From positions 85,669 through 127,362 of the forward strand of contig NZ_MRXX01000007.1 in the NCBI RefSeq assembly GCF_016642265.1: 41,694 bases of DNA. Reading direction: 5' to 3'. The notes under the pieces are model-generated. The model was not told the DNA's origin. It searched no databases and was given only the letters and a program-made list of their open reading frames with translations. Positions 33,663 to 41,694 of the stretch are shown in pieces. This DNA is from Streptococcus lactarius. GTDB taxonomy: Bacteria > Bacillota > Bacilli > Lactobacillales > Streptococcaceae. The first letter of the stretch is position 1; every line of letters begins with the position of its first letter. Both the position numbers and the translations under genes were made by a program.

Positions 33663-34649
33663 TTAATCTGAAATAAATTTACCGTTATAATACTTTTGAA
33701 TCTCATCGAACTGAGAGATTTTCGTATCTTTATTTTCAATACTCAGTTCTTTAGGCAGATAGGCATGATCGTACACAGAGGAACCTAATTTAAGAAATTC
33801 TGTTTCTAGATCTATCAGTTCCTTCCCATTCGTAATCACACCATTCTCAGAATTAATCACTTTATACGCAAAACCTTCTGGTTTTGAAAAGAGTTTAAAA
33901 GCTGTCGGATAAGACGCTCTCAAATTAATATTCCCTTTGTAAGATTTCTCCTTCCAAAAACCATTATCAAACGGAAGAACTCCAGCAGTGTAGCCTTTAA
34001 GGGTAGAAATGGAGAGATACACTCTATTTTTCTCATTTACGTCTTCTTCCGTTATTTCTTTATCAATTTTGAGAGTTTTAAGATTAAGCAAGAAATAACG
34101 ATATGTTTGTTGATCATTTATTTTAATAACAGCATAATCATTTTTTTCTATCCTTCTTAAGGTTGGCAAGGTCCTACGCAATTCAATATTATCATTTTTT
34201 AAATAGTTAACCATTAATTTCCAAACATTCACTTCTTTCTTAGAGGCTTTTTTATTGGTTAAATCAAATACATCTAAATACGAGTATTCATCTGACTCCA
34301 TTTTTTTAGAGGCAGACGCTAGTCTTAATTTCTCTCTCGTTCTAACAAGATAATGTTGATTTACTCTAATCCAATCAGAGGAATTGACTGCTTTTGCTAC
34401 TTTATTATTTTCAAACTTCCATTCAACTATGATACCATTTTTATTATGGATAAATTGAAAATTCTGGATATCTGCATTAAGATTATAAGTACTAAAATAT
34501 TCATTTTCATCGCCATTAGTAGATCTCTTAGGACCTTCCTTCAAAGATTTTGAACAACCAAAAAGAAATAAAATAAACCCCATTCCTAGTAAAATTAAGC
34601 TAGAATATACAACTACATTCTGTTTAATTTTATTTCTGTTTCGTACCAT
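33663..34649 (-). CDS. Lipoprotein of unknown function, paralogue of the 32112-33029 product
   Basis: The 328-residue protein has a lipoprotein signal peptide with a lipobox FLFGC (Cys32) and a Lys/Asn-rich exported domain. AT-rich codon use sets it apart from its neighbours. The C-terminal FDEIQKYYNGK and INLRASYP segments match the third cassette gene. An AGGGAAG ribosome-binding site precedes the ATG, with a promoter at 34688-34716. Function unknown: a lipid-anchored protein beside a multi-pass membrane protein would fit an immunity or sensing role, by inference only. Confidence 0.78.
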   Translation of the reverse strand: MVRNRNKIKQNVVVYSSLILLGMGFILFLFGCSKSLKEGPKRSTNGDENEYFSTYNLNADIQNFQFIHNKNGIIVEWKFENNKVAKAVNSSDWIRVNQHYLVRTREKLRLASASKKMESDEYSYLDVFDLTNKKASKKEVNVWKLMVNYLKNDNIELRRTLPTLRRIEKNDYAVIKINDQQTYRYFLLNLKTLKIDKEITEEDVNEKNRVYLSISTLKGYTAGVLPFDNGFWKEKSYKGNINLRASYPTAFKLFSKPEGFAYKVINSENGVITNGKELIDLETEFLKLGSSVYDHAYLPKELSIENKDTKISQFDEIQKYYNGKFISD

Positions 34650-34687
34650 CCGACTTCCCTCTCTTCCACCAATCTTTTATTCCCTCT

Positions 34688-34716
34688 ATCATACCGAATT
34701 TTCTTACCAATCGCAA
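34688..34716 (-). promoter_or_regulatory. Predicted promoter of the membrane/lipoprotein cassette
   Basis: On the minus strand TTGCGA (34711-34716), a 17-bp spacer and TATGAT (34688-34693), about 38 bp before the first start codon. Confidence 0.55.
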
Positions 34717-34788
34717 ATCCCTTACTAGTTGGTGAGATTTCAACAAAAAAACCATCTAGATTCCTTCATCTAAATGGCTAGCATACAT

Positions 34789-35799
34789 TTATTCAATTCC
34801 TTCAAAGGCCAGGCTTGGTTTGGCATTGAGGTCCCAGCCTGCGAAGTTTTCTTTGTTCCATTCGCTGACGCTGGCATAGGCAATCATCCCTGCATTGTCC
34901 CCGCAGAGGCGCAGAGGCGGAATGATGACCTTAACATCCGTGATCTCAGAAGCCAAGCGTTCACGGAGACCTTGGTTGGCTGCGACCCCACCCGCAACGA
35001 CTAGGGTTTTGACCGGATAGTTTTCCAAAGCCTTCTTGGTCTTGGCCATGAGAATGTCTAAAACGGCGGCCTGAAAGCTCGCTGACAGGTCTGCATTGGA
35101 GAGACTTTCCCCTTTTTGTTGCGCATTATGGTGCAGATTGATAAAGGCCGACTTAAGCCCTGAAAAAGAAAATTCCAGATTGTCTTCTTTGATCATGGCC
35201 CGTGGGAAATCATAAATATCAGCTCCTTGGTGGGCTAGCTGATCGATCTCACGACCTGCTGGATAGGTCAAGCCCATCACGCGCCCGACCTTGTCATAAG
35301 CCTCACCAACCGCATCATCACGCGTTTCCCCAACAATCTTATAATCCCCCGCTTCACTGACATAGACCAGCTCGGTATGTCCTCCACTTACCAGCAAGGC
35401 CAAGAGCGGAAATTCTAAGGGCTCAACGCTTTGAGCGGCCATTAAGTGCCCCGCCATATGATTGACTGGAATCAAAGGAAGGCCGTGCGCCCAGGCAAAG
35501 GCCTTAGCTGCAGCCAAGCCGACTAAAAGAGCCCCAACCAGGCCTGGGCCGTAAGTAACTGCTACAGCAGTGATCTCGTCTTCTGTAATCCCTGCTTCTT
35601 CTAGGGCTTCTTCAATACATGCGGTGATGACTTCCACATGGTGACGGGAGGCTACCTCAGGCACCACTCCACCAAAACGCTTGTGGCTTTCGATTTGACT
35701 GGCAATGACATTGGACAAGAGTTGGTCGTCATTTTTCAAGACAGCCACGCTGGTCTCATCACACGATGTCTCAAAAGCCAAAATATATCTATCTTTCAT
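34789..35799 (-). CDS. tsaD: TsaD, tRNA N6-threonylcarbamoyladenosine transferase catalytic subunit
   Basis: The 336-residue protein of the Kae1/TsaD/Gcp family transfers threonylcarbamoyl from TC-AMP to A37 of ANN-decoding tRNAs, working with TsaB and TsaE. It has the ASKHA-fold opening [14 protein letters not shown], the metal-binding His114 and His118 in [23 protein letters not shown], and [13 protein letters not shown] near the C-terminus. It overlaps rimI by 11 bp. The gene order tsaB-rimI-tsaD is a common Firmicutes operon; tsaE is not in the window. Essential in many bacteria. Confidence 0.97.
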   Translation of the reverse strand: MKDRYILAFETSCDETSVAVLKNDDQLLSNVIASQIESHKRFGGVVPEVASRHHVEVITACIEEALEEAGITEDEITAVAVTYGPGLVGALLVGLAAAKAFAWAHGLPLIPVNHMAGHLMAAQSVEPLEFPLLALLVSGGHTELVYVSEAGDYKIVGETRDDAVGEAYDKVGRVMGLTYPAGREIDQLAHQGADIYDFPRAMIKEDNLEFSFSGLKSAFINLHHNAQQKGESLSNADLSASFQAAVLDILMAKTKKALENYPVKTLVVAGGVAANQGLRERLASEITDVKVIIPPLRLCGDNAGMIAYASVSEWNKENFAGWDLNAKPSLAFEGIE

Positions 35800-36226
35800 T
35801 CGGGTTCCTCTTCATGATCACGGCATCCTCTATCGGATCGTGATAGTAGTTTTTCCTCCGTGCAATTTCTTCAAAATGCATTTTTTTGTATAGGCCTTGG
35901 GCCGGTTGATTGGACACGCGCACTTCTAAGAAAATCTCTTTTTGATCCGGTAACTGCGCGAGTAACTGCTGGGCTAGGCCTTGCCCCTGAAAGGCGCGCT
36001 TAACCGCAATCTGCAAGACCTCGGCTTCATAGAGTGTCTCTTGAAAAGCGACAAACCCAAGGACTTGGTCCTCATCCATAGCTAGGAAATAGGAGGTCGA
36101 TTCCTGCTCTAAATCAGCTTCAGTCTGCTCCAACTTCCAGGGACTAGTTTCATAGACATCTTCCATCACAGCGAGAATGGCAGCTGCATCCTGACTTCGC
36201 CCCTTTTTGATTTCTACTTTGATCAT
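35789..36226 (-). CDS. rimI: RimI-like ribosomal protein N-acetyltransferase (GNAT)
   Basis: The 145-residue GNAT protein has the acetyl-CoA-binding motif [15 protein letters not shown] (about 75-89) and the C-terminal [26 protein letters not shown] typical of RimI, which acetylates the N-terminus of ribosomal protein S18 in E. coli. I chose the ATG at 36226: it overlaps the tsaB stop as ATGA, and the 16 codons upstream, inside tsaB, add no GNAT sequence. Confidence 0.93.
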   Translation of the reverse strand: MIKVEIKKGRSQDAAAILAVMEDVYETSPWKLEQTEADLEQESTSYFLAMDEDQVLGFVAFQETLYEAEVLQIAVKRAFQGQGLAQQLLAQLPDQKEIFLEVRVSNQPAQGLYKKMHFEEIARRKNYYHDPIEDAVIMKRNPNER

Positions 36227-36906
36227 AGACGCTTGATATAAGAGGTCGTCGTTTCCGTATGGTCTTTGAGCCAATTTTCCTCTGCTTCGACCCGTTTCAG
36301 ATAGTTTGGAACAAAATCATGGAGGCTAGCAGGTGCTTGTTTGAGGCCGAGACGTCCGATTTTCACAGCATCTGGAAGGGTTTCAGAGAAAGTAGCCTTT
36401 GGCAGATGAGCTTGAATTTGTCCCTCAAAGGCTGTAACCTCTCCGACAAAGGTAACCTTGTCATTCGTCACTGCACGCTCTAAGACCTCTTCAAATGGAA
36501 AATGCCCTTCTGGTGCGACCAGTTGATCCCCTTGGTAAAAGCCTGCATAGACGTTGTTCCGACGAGCATCCATGACAGGTACTACCAAACCTTCTAGATC
36601 ATCCGGCACTAGAGCTAAGAGGCTTGAAACCCCAACCAAGTCAATCTTTAAGGTATGAGCCAGCGTCTTTGCAGTTGCGACCGCAATGCGTAGCCCAGTG
36701 TAACTCCCAGGTCCTTCTGCCACCACGATCCGATCCAAATCCTTGGGCTTTAGATCAATTTGCTGCATCAAAAAATCAATGGTCGGCATCAAGGTCATAC
36801 TATGGTTTTTCTTAATGGTGAGTGTTGTTTCTGCAAGTAGAGTCTCATCTTCTAAAATCGCTACAGAAAGAGCCTTACTCGAGGTATCAAATGCTAATAA
36901 TTTCAT
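36223..36906 (-). CDS. tsaB: TsaB, t6A37 biosynthesis scaffold
   Basis: The 227-residue protein is a TsaB (YeaZ) homologue, the non-catalytic ASKHA-fold partner of TsaD. It opens with LAFDTSSKALSVAIL and contains VVAEGPGSYTGLRIAVATAKTLA (about 62-84). It leads tsaB-rimI-tsaD, with an AGGAG ribosome-binding site and a promoter at 36928-36955. Confidence 0.96.
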   Translation of the reverse strand: MKLLAFDTSSKALSVAILEDETLLAETTLTIKKNHSMTLMPTIDFLMQQIDLKPKDLDRIVVAEGPGSYTGLRIAVATAKTLAHTLKIDLVGVSSLLALVPDDLEGLVVPVMDARRNNVYAGFYQGDQLVAPEGHFPFEEVLERAVTNDKVTFVGEVTAFEGQIQAHLPKATFSETLPDAVKIGRLGLKQAPASLHDFVPNYLKRVEAEENWLKDHTETTTSYIKRL

Positions 36907-36927
36907 TTCCTACTCCTCTTGAACTGG

Positions 36928-36955
36928 ATTATATTATACTACAAATTCCCTTCAA
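36928..36955 (-). promoter_or_regulatory. Predicted promoter of tsaB-rimI-tsaD
   Basis: On the minus strand TTGAAG (36950-36955), a 16-bp spacer and a perfect TATAAT (36928-36933). Confidence 0.65.
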
Positions 36956-37059
36956 ATCCCAGCGAAACTCTCCCCCCAAGGAAGGATTGCATCAGAGAAA
37001 AGTCATCAAAATACCAAGCTATTATAGGAATGCCCTCACCTGTCTTGACGGGTGGATCT

Positions 37060-37088
37060 TTTACTTACAGGCGAATTTATGATATAAT
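37060..37088 (+). promoter_or_regulatory. Predicted promoter of rpoY-rnjA
   Basis: TTTACT (37060-37065), a 17-bp spacer and a perfect TATAAT (37083-37088), leaving a leader of about 95 nt to rpoY. I see no riboswitch or attenuator in it. Confidence 0.6.
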
Positions 37089-37187
37089 GATAATTAATTG
37101 TATCGAATCAGGTCCCCTTAAAACTCTAGGAATTTCCCCTATAGTAGCCAACAAAATGGACCGAAATAATGAAAGGAAAATTACTTC

Positions 37188-37418
37188 ATGATTTACAAAG
37201 TTTTTTATCAGAAAACAAAAGACCGGAACCCTCGTCGTGAAACGACACATGCACTGTATCTTGATATTGATGCACCAAACGAACGCGAAGGGCGCATCCA
37301 AGCTCGTCAATTGGTTGAAGCAAACACAGATTTCAACATTGAATTTATCACACCACTTTCTGAGCAACACCTTGCTTATGAGAAAGAGTCAGGTGCTTTT
37401 GAACTAACGGAGTACTAA
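37188..37418 (+). CDS. rpoY: RpoY, RNA polymerase epsilon subunit (DUF1447)
   Basis: The 76-residue acidic protein matches the epsilon subunit of Firmicutes RNA polymerase, with MIYKVFYQ at the start, [12 protein letters not shown] and the ending GAFELTEY. It binds core RNA polymerase near the downstream DNA channel and has been linked to phage protection and transcription recycling. It lies 3 bp upstream of rnjA, the usual Firmicutes arrangement that ties transcription to RNA decay. AAAGGAAAA serves as ribosome-binding site. Confidence 0.95.
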   Translation: MIYKVFYQKTKDRNPRRETTHALYLDIDAPNEREGRIQARQLVEANTDFNIEFITPLSEQHLAYEKESGAFELTEY

Positions 37419-37421
37419 TCC

Positions 37422-39104
37422 ATGGCTTATACCTTAAAATCTGAAGAAGTTGGTGTATTTGCCATTGGTGGACTTGGAGAAATCGGGAAAAATACCTACG
37501 GGATCGAATACCAAGATGAAATCATCATTGTCGATGCCGGGATCAAATTTCCAGAAGATGACCTCCTTGGGATCGACTATGTCATCCCAGATTACTCTTA
37601 TATCGTTGACAATATCGATCGCGTCAAAGCGGTCCTCATTACCCACGGACACGAAGACCACATCGGTGGGATTCCTTTCCTTTTGAAGCAAGCCAATGTC
37701 CCTATCTACGCTGGACCTTTGGCGCTTGCCTTGATCCGTGGAAAATTAGAAGAGCACGGCCTTCTTCGTGATGCCAAACTCTACGAAATCAACCAAAACA
37801 CTGAGCTTCAATTTAAAAATCTTAAAGCAACCTTCTTCCGTACGACTCACTCGATTCCAGAACCTTTAGGGATTGTGATTCACACTCCTCAAGGTAAGAT
37901 TGTCTGTACCGGAGACTTCAAATTCGACTTCACACCTGTTGGGGAACCGGCTGACCTCCATCGTATGGCGGCCCTTGGGGAAGAAGGCGTTCTCTGCCTG
38001 CTCTCAGACTCAACCAACGCAGAAGTCCCAACCTTTACCAACTCTGAAAAAGTAGTTGGCCAATCCATCATGAAGATCATCGAAGGCATCCACGGGCGTA
38101 TCATCTTTGCCTCCTTCGCTTCGAATATCTTCCGTCTCCAACAAGCTGCTGAAGCGGCTGTCAAGACCGGTCGCAAGATCGTCGTCTTTGGACGCTCCAT
38201 GGAAAAAGCCATTGTCAATGGGATTGAGCTTGGCTACATCAAAGTCCCTGCTGGAACCATTATCGAGCCTAGTGAGATCAAAGATTATGCAGCCAATGAG
38301 ATCCTGATCATGTGTACAGGAAGCCAAGGAGAACCCATGGCAGCCCTCTCTCGGATCGCTAACGGAACGCACCGCCAAGTGCAACTCCAACCAGGAGACA
38401 CTGTGATCTTCTCTTCTAGTCCGATTCCTGGAAATACAACCAGTGTCAACAAACTGATCAATACAATTTCCGAAGCGGGAGTCGATGTCATCCACGGGAA
38501 GATCAACAACATCCATACCTCTGGACACGGTGGTCAACAAGAACAAAAACTCATGCTTCGCTTGATCAAGCCAAAATACTTCATGCCCGTCCACGGTGAG
38601 TACCGGATGCAAAAGATCCACGCAGGACTTGCCAAAGATACGGGTGTTGAAAAAGACAATATCTTTATCATGAGCAATGGTGATGTACTCGCTCTTACAG
38701 CCAACTCTGCTCGGATCGCAGGAAGCTTTAACGCCCAAGACATCTATGTCGATGGAAATCGTATCGGTGAAATCGGTGCTGCAGTCCTTCGTGACCGCAA
38801 AGACCTTTCCGAAGATGGGGTTGTCCTTGCCGTCGCAACAGTCGACTTTAAGTCTAAGATGATCCTAGCAGGCCCAGATATCTTGAGCCGTGGGTTCATC
38901 TACATGCGTGAATCAGGAGATCTGATCCGTGAAAGCCAGCGCCTGCTCTTTAACGCGATCCGCATCGCACTGAAGAATAAAGATGCCAGCATTCAAACCG
39001 TCAATGGAGCGATTGTCAACGCCCTTCGTCCATTCCTGTACGAAAGCACGGAACGTGAACCTATCATTATCCCAATGATTCTCACACCAGATGACGAAAA
39101 TTAA
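37422..39104 (+). CDS. rnjA: Ribonuclease J1
   Basis: The 560-residue metallo-beta-lactamase/beta-CASP nuclease is full length for RNase J1, an endo- and 5'-3' exoribonuclease central to mRNA decay and rRNA maturation in Firmicutes. Zinc motif HGHEDH is at 75-80. The beta-CASP region contains [14 protein letters not shown] and [15 protein letters not shown], and the later [32 protein letters not shown] is also conserved. The C-terminal domain is present but shorter than in some J2 proteins. It is coupled to rpoY and followed by a strong terminator. Confidence 0.97.
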   Translation: MAYTLKSEEVGVFAIGGLGEIGKNTYGIEYQDEIIIVDAGIKFPEDDLLGIDYVIPDYSYIVDNIDRVKAVLITHGHEDHIGGIPFLLKQANVPIYAGPLALALIRGKLEEHGLLRDAKLYEINQNTELQFKNLKATFFRTTHSIPEPLGIVIHTPQGKIVCTGDFKFDFTPVGEPADLHRMAALGEEGVLCLLSDSTNAEVPTFTNSEKVVGQSIMKIIEGIHGRIIFASFASNIFRLQQAAEAAVKTGRKIVVFGRSMEKAIVNGIELGYIKVPAGTIIEPSEIKDYAANEILIMCTGSQGEPMAALSRIANGTHRQVQLQPGDTVIFSSSPIPGNTTSVNKLINTISEAGVDVIHGKINNIHTSGHGGQQEQKLMLRLIKPKYFMPVHGEYRMQKIHAGLAKDTGVEKDNIFIMSNGDVLALTANSARIAGSFNAQDIYVDGNRIGEIGAAVLRDRKDLSEDGVVLAVATVDFKSKMILAGPDILSRGFIYMRESGDLIRESQRLLFNAIRIALKNKDASIQTVNGAIVNALRPFLYESTEREPIIIPMILTPDDEN

Positions 39105-39108
39105 AAAG

Positions 39109-39146
39109 AAACCAGTTGAGACCCTGAGCTCAACTGGTTTTATTGT
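39109..39146 (+). terminator. Terminator of rpoY-rnjA
   Basis: AAACCAGTTGAG (39109-39120) pairs perfectly with CTCAACTGGTTT (39129-39140), 12 bp, followed by TATTGTGACTTTTT. Confidence 0.88.
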
Positions 39147-39160
39147 GACTTTTTAAATTA

Positions 39161-39196
39161 CACAAAGAGCTTGGAATGTCTTCCAAGCTCTTTGTG
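39161..39196 (-). terminator. Terminator of glnRA (perfect 16-bp hairpin)
   Basis: CACAAAGAGCTTGGAA pairs with TTCCAAGCTCTTTGTG over a TGTC loop, 10 bp past the glnA stop. The T-run on the minus strand is short (TAATTT). Confidence 0.8.
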
Positions 39197-39206
39197 CTGT
39201 TGTTAC

Positions 39207-40553
39207 TTAATAAAGGTCTAGATAGTGATCTACTTCCCATTGCGATACGAAGGTTGCATAGCTAGCCCATTCGATCCGTTTGGCTTCAAGGAAGCTGGTG
39301 TAGATGTGTTCACCCAAGGCTGCTTTGACGACTTCATCTTCTGTCAAAGCTTTCAAAGCATTATGAAGAGTTGAAGGAAGGTCTGTAATTCCAGCAGCTC
39401 TGCGTTCTTCTGGTGTCATCACATAGATGTTTTCTTCGATCGGAGCTGGTGCTTCGATTTTATTTTCAACACCATGAAGTCCGACTTCAAGAAGGACAGC
39501 CAAGGCTACATAAGGATTAGCCATTGGGTCTACTGAGCGCAATTCCAAGCGAGTACCCATTCCACGTGACGCTGGTACACGCACAAGTGGAGAACGGTTG
39601 CGTCCTGCCCATGCGATGTAGACTGGTGCTTCATATCCTGGCACCAAACGCTTATAAGAGTTAACCGTTGGGTTGGTAATAGCCGTAAAGTTGTAAGCAT
39701 GCTTGATCAAGCCACCAAGGAAGTGGTAAGCAGTTTCTGACAATTGCATCCCCTTTGGATCTTCTGGATCAAAGAAGGCATTATTGCCATCTTGGTCAAA
39801 GAGAGACATATTACAGTGCATCCCTGAACCAGCGATACCAAATTTTGGTTTGGCCATAAAGGTAGCATACAAACCGTGTTTACGGGCAATGGTTTTCACG
39901 ACAAGTTTGAAGATTTGAATCTTATCACAAGCGCGAAGCACTTCGTCATACTTAAAGTCGATTTCATGCTGACCAACGGCTACTTCGTGGTGACTGGCTT
40001 CCACTTCAAATCCCATCTTTGTCAAGACATTGACGATTTCACGACGAGTATTGTCGGCAAGGTCTGTGGGAGCAAGGTCAAAATAGCCACCCTTATCATT
40101 TACTTCAAGTGTTGGATCCCCATTTTCGTCTAACTTGAAGAGGAAGAATTCAGGTTCTGGACCAAGGTTAAAGGACTTGAATCCAAGTTCTTCCATATGA
40201 CGAAGAGCACGTTTCAAATTCCCACGAGGGTCCCCTGCAAATGGTTTACCTTCCGTTGTATAGACATCACAGATCAAACCAGCTACACTACCATTTTCAT
40301 CACCCCATGGAAAGACTGTCCAAGTATCCAAATCTGGGTACAAATACATATCTGACTCATTGATACGAACAAATCCTTCGATCGAAGAACCATCAAACAT
40401 AGCTTTGTTTGAAAGAACCTTGTCCAGTTGCTCATCGGTAGCTGGAATTTCGACGTTTTTCATGGTTCCCAAAATATCAGAGAACATTAAACGAATAAAA
40501 GTAACATTTTTTTCTTTTACTTCACGGCGAATATCTGCAGCAGTAATTGACAT
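39207..40553 (-). CDS. glnA: Type I (GSI-alpha) glutamine synthetase
   Basis: The 448-residue enzyme makes glutamine from glutamate, ammonia and ATP. Signatures: FDGSSIEGF (about 53-61), the ATP-binding [18 protein letters not shown] (about 235-252) and [13 protein letters not shown]. Length is that of Firmicutes GSI-alpha, which is not adenylylated and is feedback-inhibited by glutamine; in this group the inhibited enzyme also controls GlnR DNA binding. It is second in glnR-glnA, 39 bp after glnR, with no terminator between. Confidence 0.98.
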   Translation of the reverse strand: MSITAADIRREVKEKNVTFIRLMFSDILGTMKNVEIPATDEQLDKVLSNKAMFDGSSIEGFVRINESDMYLYPDLDTWTVFPWGDENGSVAGLICDVYTTEGKPFAGDPRGNLKRALRHMEELGFKSFNLGPEPEFFLFKLDENGDPTLEVNDKGGYFDLAPTDLADNTRREIVNVLTKMGFEVEASHHEVAVGQHEIDFKYDEVLRACDKIQIFKLVVKTIARKHGLYATFMAKPKFGIAGSGMHCNMSLFDQDGNNAFFDPEDPKGMQLSETAYHFLGGLIKHAYNFTAITNPTVNSYKRLVPGYEAPVYIAWAGRNRSPLVRVPASRGMGTRLELRSVDPMANPYVALAVLLEVGLHGVENKIEAPAPIEENIYVMTPEERRAAGITDLPSTLHNALKALTEDEVVKAALGEHIYTSFLEAKRIEWASYATFVSQWEVDHYLDLY

Positions 40554-40592
40554 TTTTGTCTCCTTAAAATAAAATGCAAAGAAATGAAATGA

Positions 40593-40952
40593 TCAACGAA
40601 ATGGATCATATGGCGATAGGGATGATGTGAAGCGACTTTGCTGAACGATGTCACGATGAAGGGCCTTACGGATCTCTTCTTGACTGACAGCTTTGGTAGT
40701 TACCTGCTCTTTTTCCGCATATCTTCTCTTGATATCCGCAATGTTCAAGCCATCAGAGATATAATCCTTAATCTCTAAGAGCCGGTCCATATTGTCCAAC
40801 GAATACATACGGCGATTGCCTTCTGTACGATCAGGAAAAATCAAGCCCTGATCTTCATAATAGCGAATCTGGCGTGCTGTCAAATCAGTCAGTTTCATCA
40901 CGCTCCCAATCGGAAAGACCGCAAGCGAGCGTCGTAATTCCTTTTCCTTCAT
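40593..40952 (-). CDS. glnR: GlnR, MerR-family nitrogen regulator
   Basis: The 119-residue protein has the MerR winged HTH (about 19-60, MKLTDLTARQIRYYEDQGLI) and the short C-terminal tail typical of GlnR, which in streptococci represses glnRA, gdhA and glnPQ when glutamine is plentiful. The promoter (TTGACA, 16 bp, TATAAT at 40973-41000) and an exact GlnR box at 41008-41024 lie upstream, predicting autorepression. Confidence 0.96.
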   Translation of the reverse strand: MKEKELRRSLAVFPIGSVMKLTDLTARQIRYYEDQGLIFPDRTEGNRRMYSLDNMDRLLEIKDYISDGLNIADIKRRYAEKEQVTTKAVSQEEIRKALHRDIVQQSRFTSSLSPYDPFR

Positions 40953-40972
40953 ACCATTCCTCTTTCTATTCT

Positions 40973-41000
40973 ATTATAACCCAAAAAAAATCTATGTCAA
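40973..41000 (-). promoter_or_regulatory. glnRA promoter
   Basis: On the minus strand a perfect TTGACA (40995-41000) and a perfect TATAAT (40973-40978), 16 bp apart. Confidence 0.85.
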
Positions 41001-41007
41001 GATTAAA

Positions 41008-41024
41008 TGTCATATAATCTTACA
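41008..41024. promoter_or_regulatory. GlnR operator (GlnR box)
   Basis: TGTAAGATTATATGACA on the minus strand matches the GlnR/TnrA consensus TGTNAN7TNACA exactly. It lies just upstream of the glnR -35 box and covers the last codon and stop of the neighbouring membrane gene. Confidence 0.85.
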
Positions 41025-41553
41025 TAGGTTTTTTACGTTTCCTGAGGGCGTCCCGTATCCGATCGACATCCGAATTGACCAAAATGGCTACAAACACACC
41101 CACAAAGGTCTCAAAGATGCGGGCAAAAACATACAAGAAGGTCTCCCCATCAGGAATGGAGAGGGTGATGATCAGCATGGCCGCAACTCCCCCAATGATC
41201 CCAGCCTTATTATTCATCGCAACATTGGTCATAATGGTTAACATGGTCGCAATGGGGATAAAAATCAGAGTCACCCAATACGCCCCATGAAAGAGCGTTT
41301 TTAAAAGGAAGAACAATACGGCATAAAAACCTCCGATACTATTGCCCATGACACGAGAAGCCCCAAAATGGACACTCTTATCAAAGTCTTCCCGTAAACT
41401 AAAAACAGCTGTCAAAGTCCCGATCTGAAGACCTTTCCAACCAAATACCCCAAAAATCAGGAGTACAATAAAAACGGCAATCCCAGTTTTAAAGGTTCTC
41501 ATTCCCAAACGGAATTTGGACCAATCAAATTTGTGTCGTTTAAAGTAATCCAT
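41020..41553 (-). CDS. ArAE/FUSC-type integral membrane protein (aromatic acid exporter family, DUF939-like)
   Basis: About 177 residues with four to six hydrophobic segments and the family features RLGMRTFKTGIAVFIVLL (about 14-31), FSLREDFDKSVHFGASRVMGNSIGG (about 52-76) and a basic C-terminal RKRKKP. Full-length relatives often have an extra cytoplasmic C-terminal domain of about 150 residues; this short form is common in streptococci, so I do not call it truncated. Substrate unknown. AGGTGA precedes the ATG at 41553; a GTG two codons upstream is less likely. Confidence 0.82.
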   Translation of the reverse strand: MDYFKRHKFDWSKFRLGMRTFKTGIAVFIVLLIFGVFGWKGLQIGTLTAVFSLREDFDKSVHFGASRVMGNSIGGFYAVLFFLLKTLFHGAYWVTLIFIPIATMLTIMTNVAMNNKAGIIGGVAAMLIITLSIPDGETFLYVFARIFETFVGVFVAILVNSDVDRIRDALRKRKKPM

Positions 41554-41633
41554 GGTCACCTATCTTTCTATTTCTACTATTCTACCATATTTTCAGAAAG
41601 GATAGAACCAGTAAAAATAGAAAGGCAGCAAAA

Positions 41634-41687
41634 AGAGAGTGGGACAGAAATCGGTTATTCGTTAGAATTTGATTTCGTCGTCCCACC
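41634..41687. repeat. Dispersed palindromic element, copy 5
   Basis: AAAAGAGAGTGGGACAGAAATC pairs imperfectly with GATTTCGTCGTCCCAC. The CGTCG insertion variant is shared only with copy 1 at the opposite end. It lies upstream of the ArAE gene and runs to the window edge, so its partner gene is not visible. Confidence 0.8.
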
Positions 41688-41694
41688 TCCGCAC

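Noticed and set aside
38010..38738. 242-residue minus-strand frame inside rnjA
   Set aside because: It is antisense to the highly conserved RNase J1 core, and no promoter or start signal is seen.
41020..41553. ArAE-type gene considered as truncated
   Set aside because: The short form ends with a normal basic tail, and glnR promoter elements follow directly. No remnant of a C-terminal domain is seen downstream.

Overview
The window is chromosomal DNA from a Streptococcus, most likely an oral mitis/sanguinis-type species. This rests on CppA, PepX with exact lactococcal/streptococcal active-site numbering, a RocS-like chromosome-segregation protein, GlnR/GlnA, RpoY/RNase J1, and two YSIRK/LPxTG wall-anchored giant proteins. 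I cannot name the species from sequence alone. No tRNA, rRNA, CRISPR array, prophage or complete insertion sequence was seen.

Layout. 1-5600: a serine hydrolase and cppA (minus), then pepX, rocS and a DEDDh exonuclease (plus). 5600-8170: ybaB (minus), then a minus-strand larR-larE-DUF924 unit. 8170-12480: the divergent plus-strand larA-larB-larC-larD operon for a nickel-pincer lactate racemase, its cofactor synthesis and a lactate/glycerol channel, closed by a clear terminator. 12560-13740: a BaiN-like flavoprotein. 13740-14110: a gene-free stretch packed with consecutive hairpins between two related terminators. 14110-15880: a Ser-rich lipoprotein and the azlCD branched-chain amino acid exporter (minus).

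16040-31730 holds two minus-strand giant cell-wall proteins. The upstream one joins a V8/trypsin-like serine protease domain to a GH101 endo-alpha-N-acetylgalactosaminidase. The downstream one joins GH20 and GH84 hexosaminidase modules with about five F5/8C-type carbohydrate-binding domains. Their last ~325 residues, including 37-residue repeats and the LPxTG anchor, are almost identical down to the 3' flank, which points to recent duplication or gene conversion. CcpA-type cre-like sites sit upstream of both. My reading is a sugar-regulated, surface-attached machine for degrading O-glycosylated (mucin-like or immunoglobulin) glycoproteins, cutting both peptide and glycan.

32100-34650 is an AT-rich three-gene cassette of unknown function: a lipoprotein, a multi-pass membrane protein, and a membrane-anchored protein related to the first. 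It resembles orphan immunity-gene islands. 34790-36910 is tsaB-rimI-tsaD (tRNA t6A synthesis and ribosomal acetylation). 37190-39104 is rpoY-rnjA. 39207-40952 is glnR-glnA with an exact GlnR operator. The window ends with an ArAE/FUSC-type membrane protein.

A ~55-bp palindromic element with 16-bp arms around 'GTGGGACAGAAATC' occurs four times (both window ends, 5533-5598, 15970-16023), plus a divergent relative at 24771-24820. Most copies lie at gene 3' ends and probably act as terminators.
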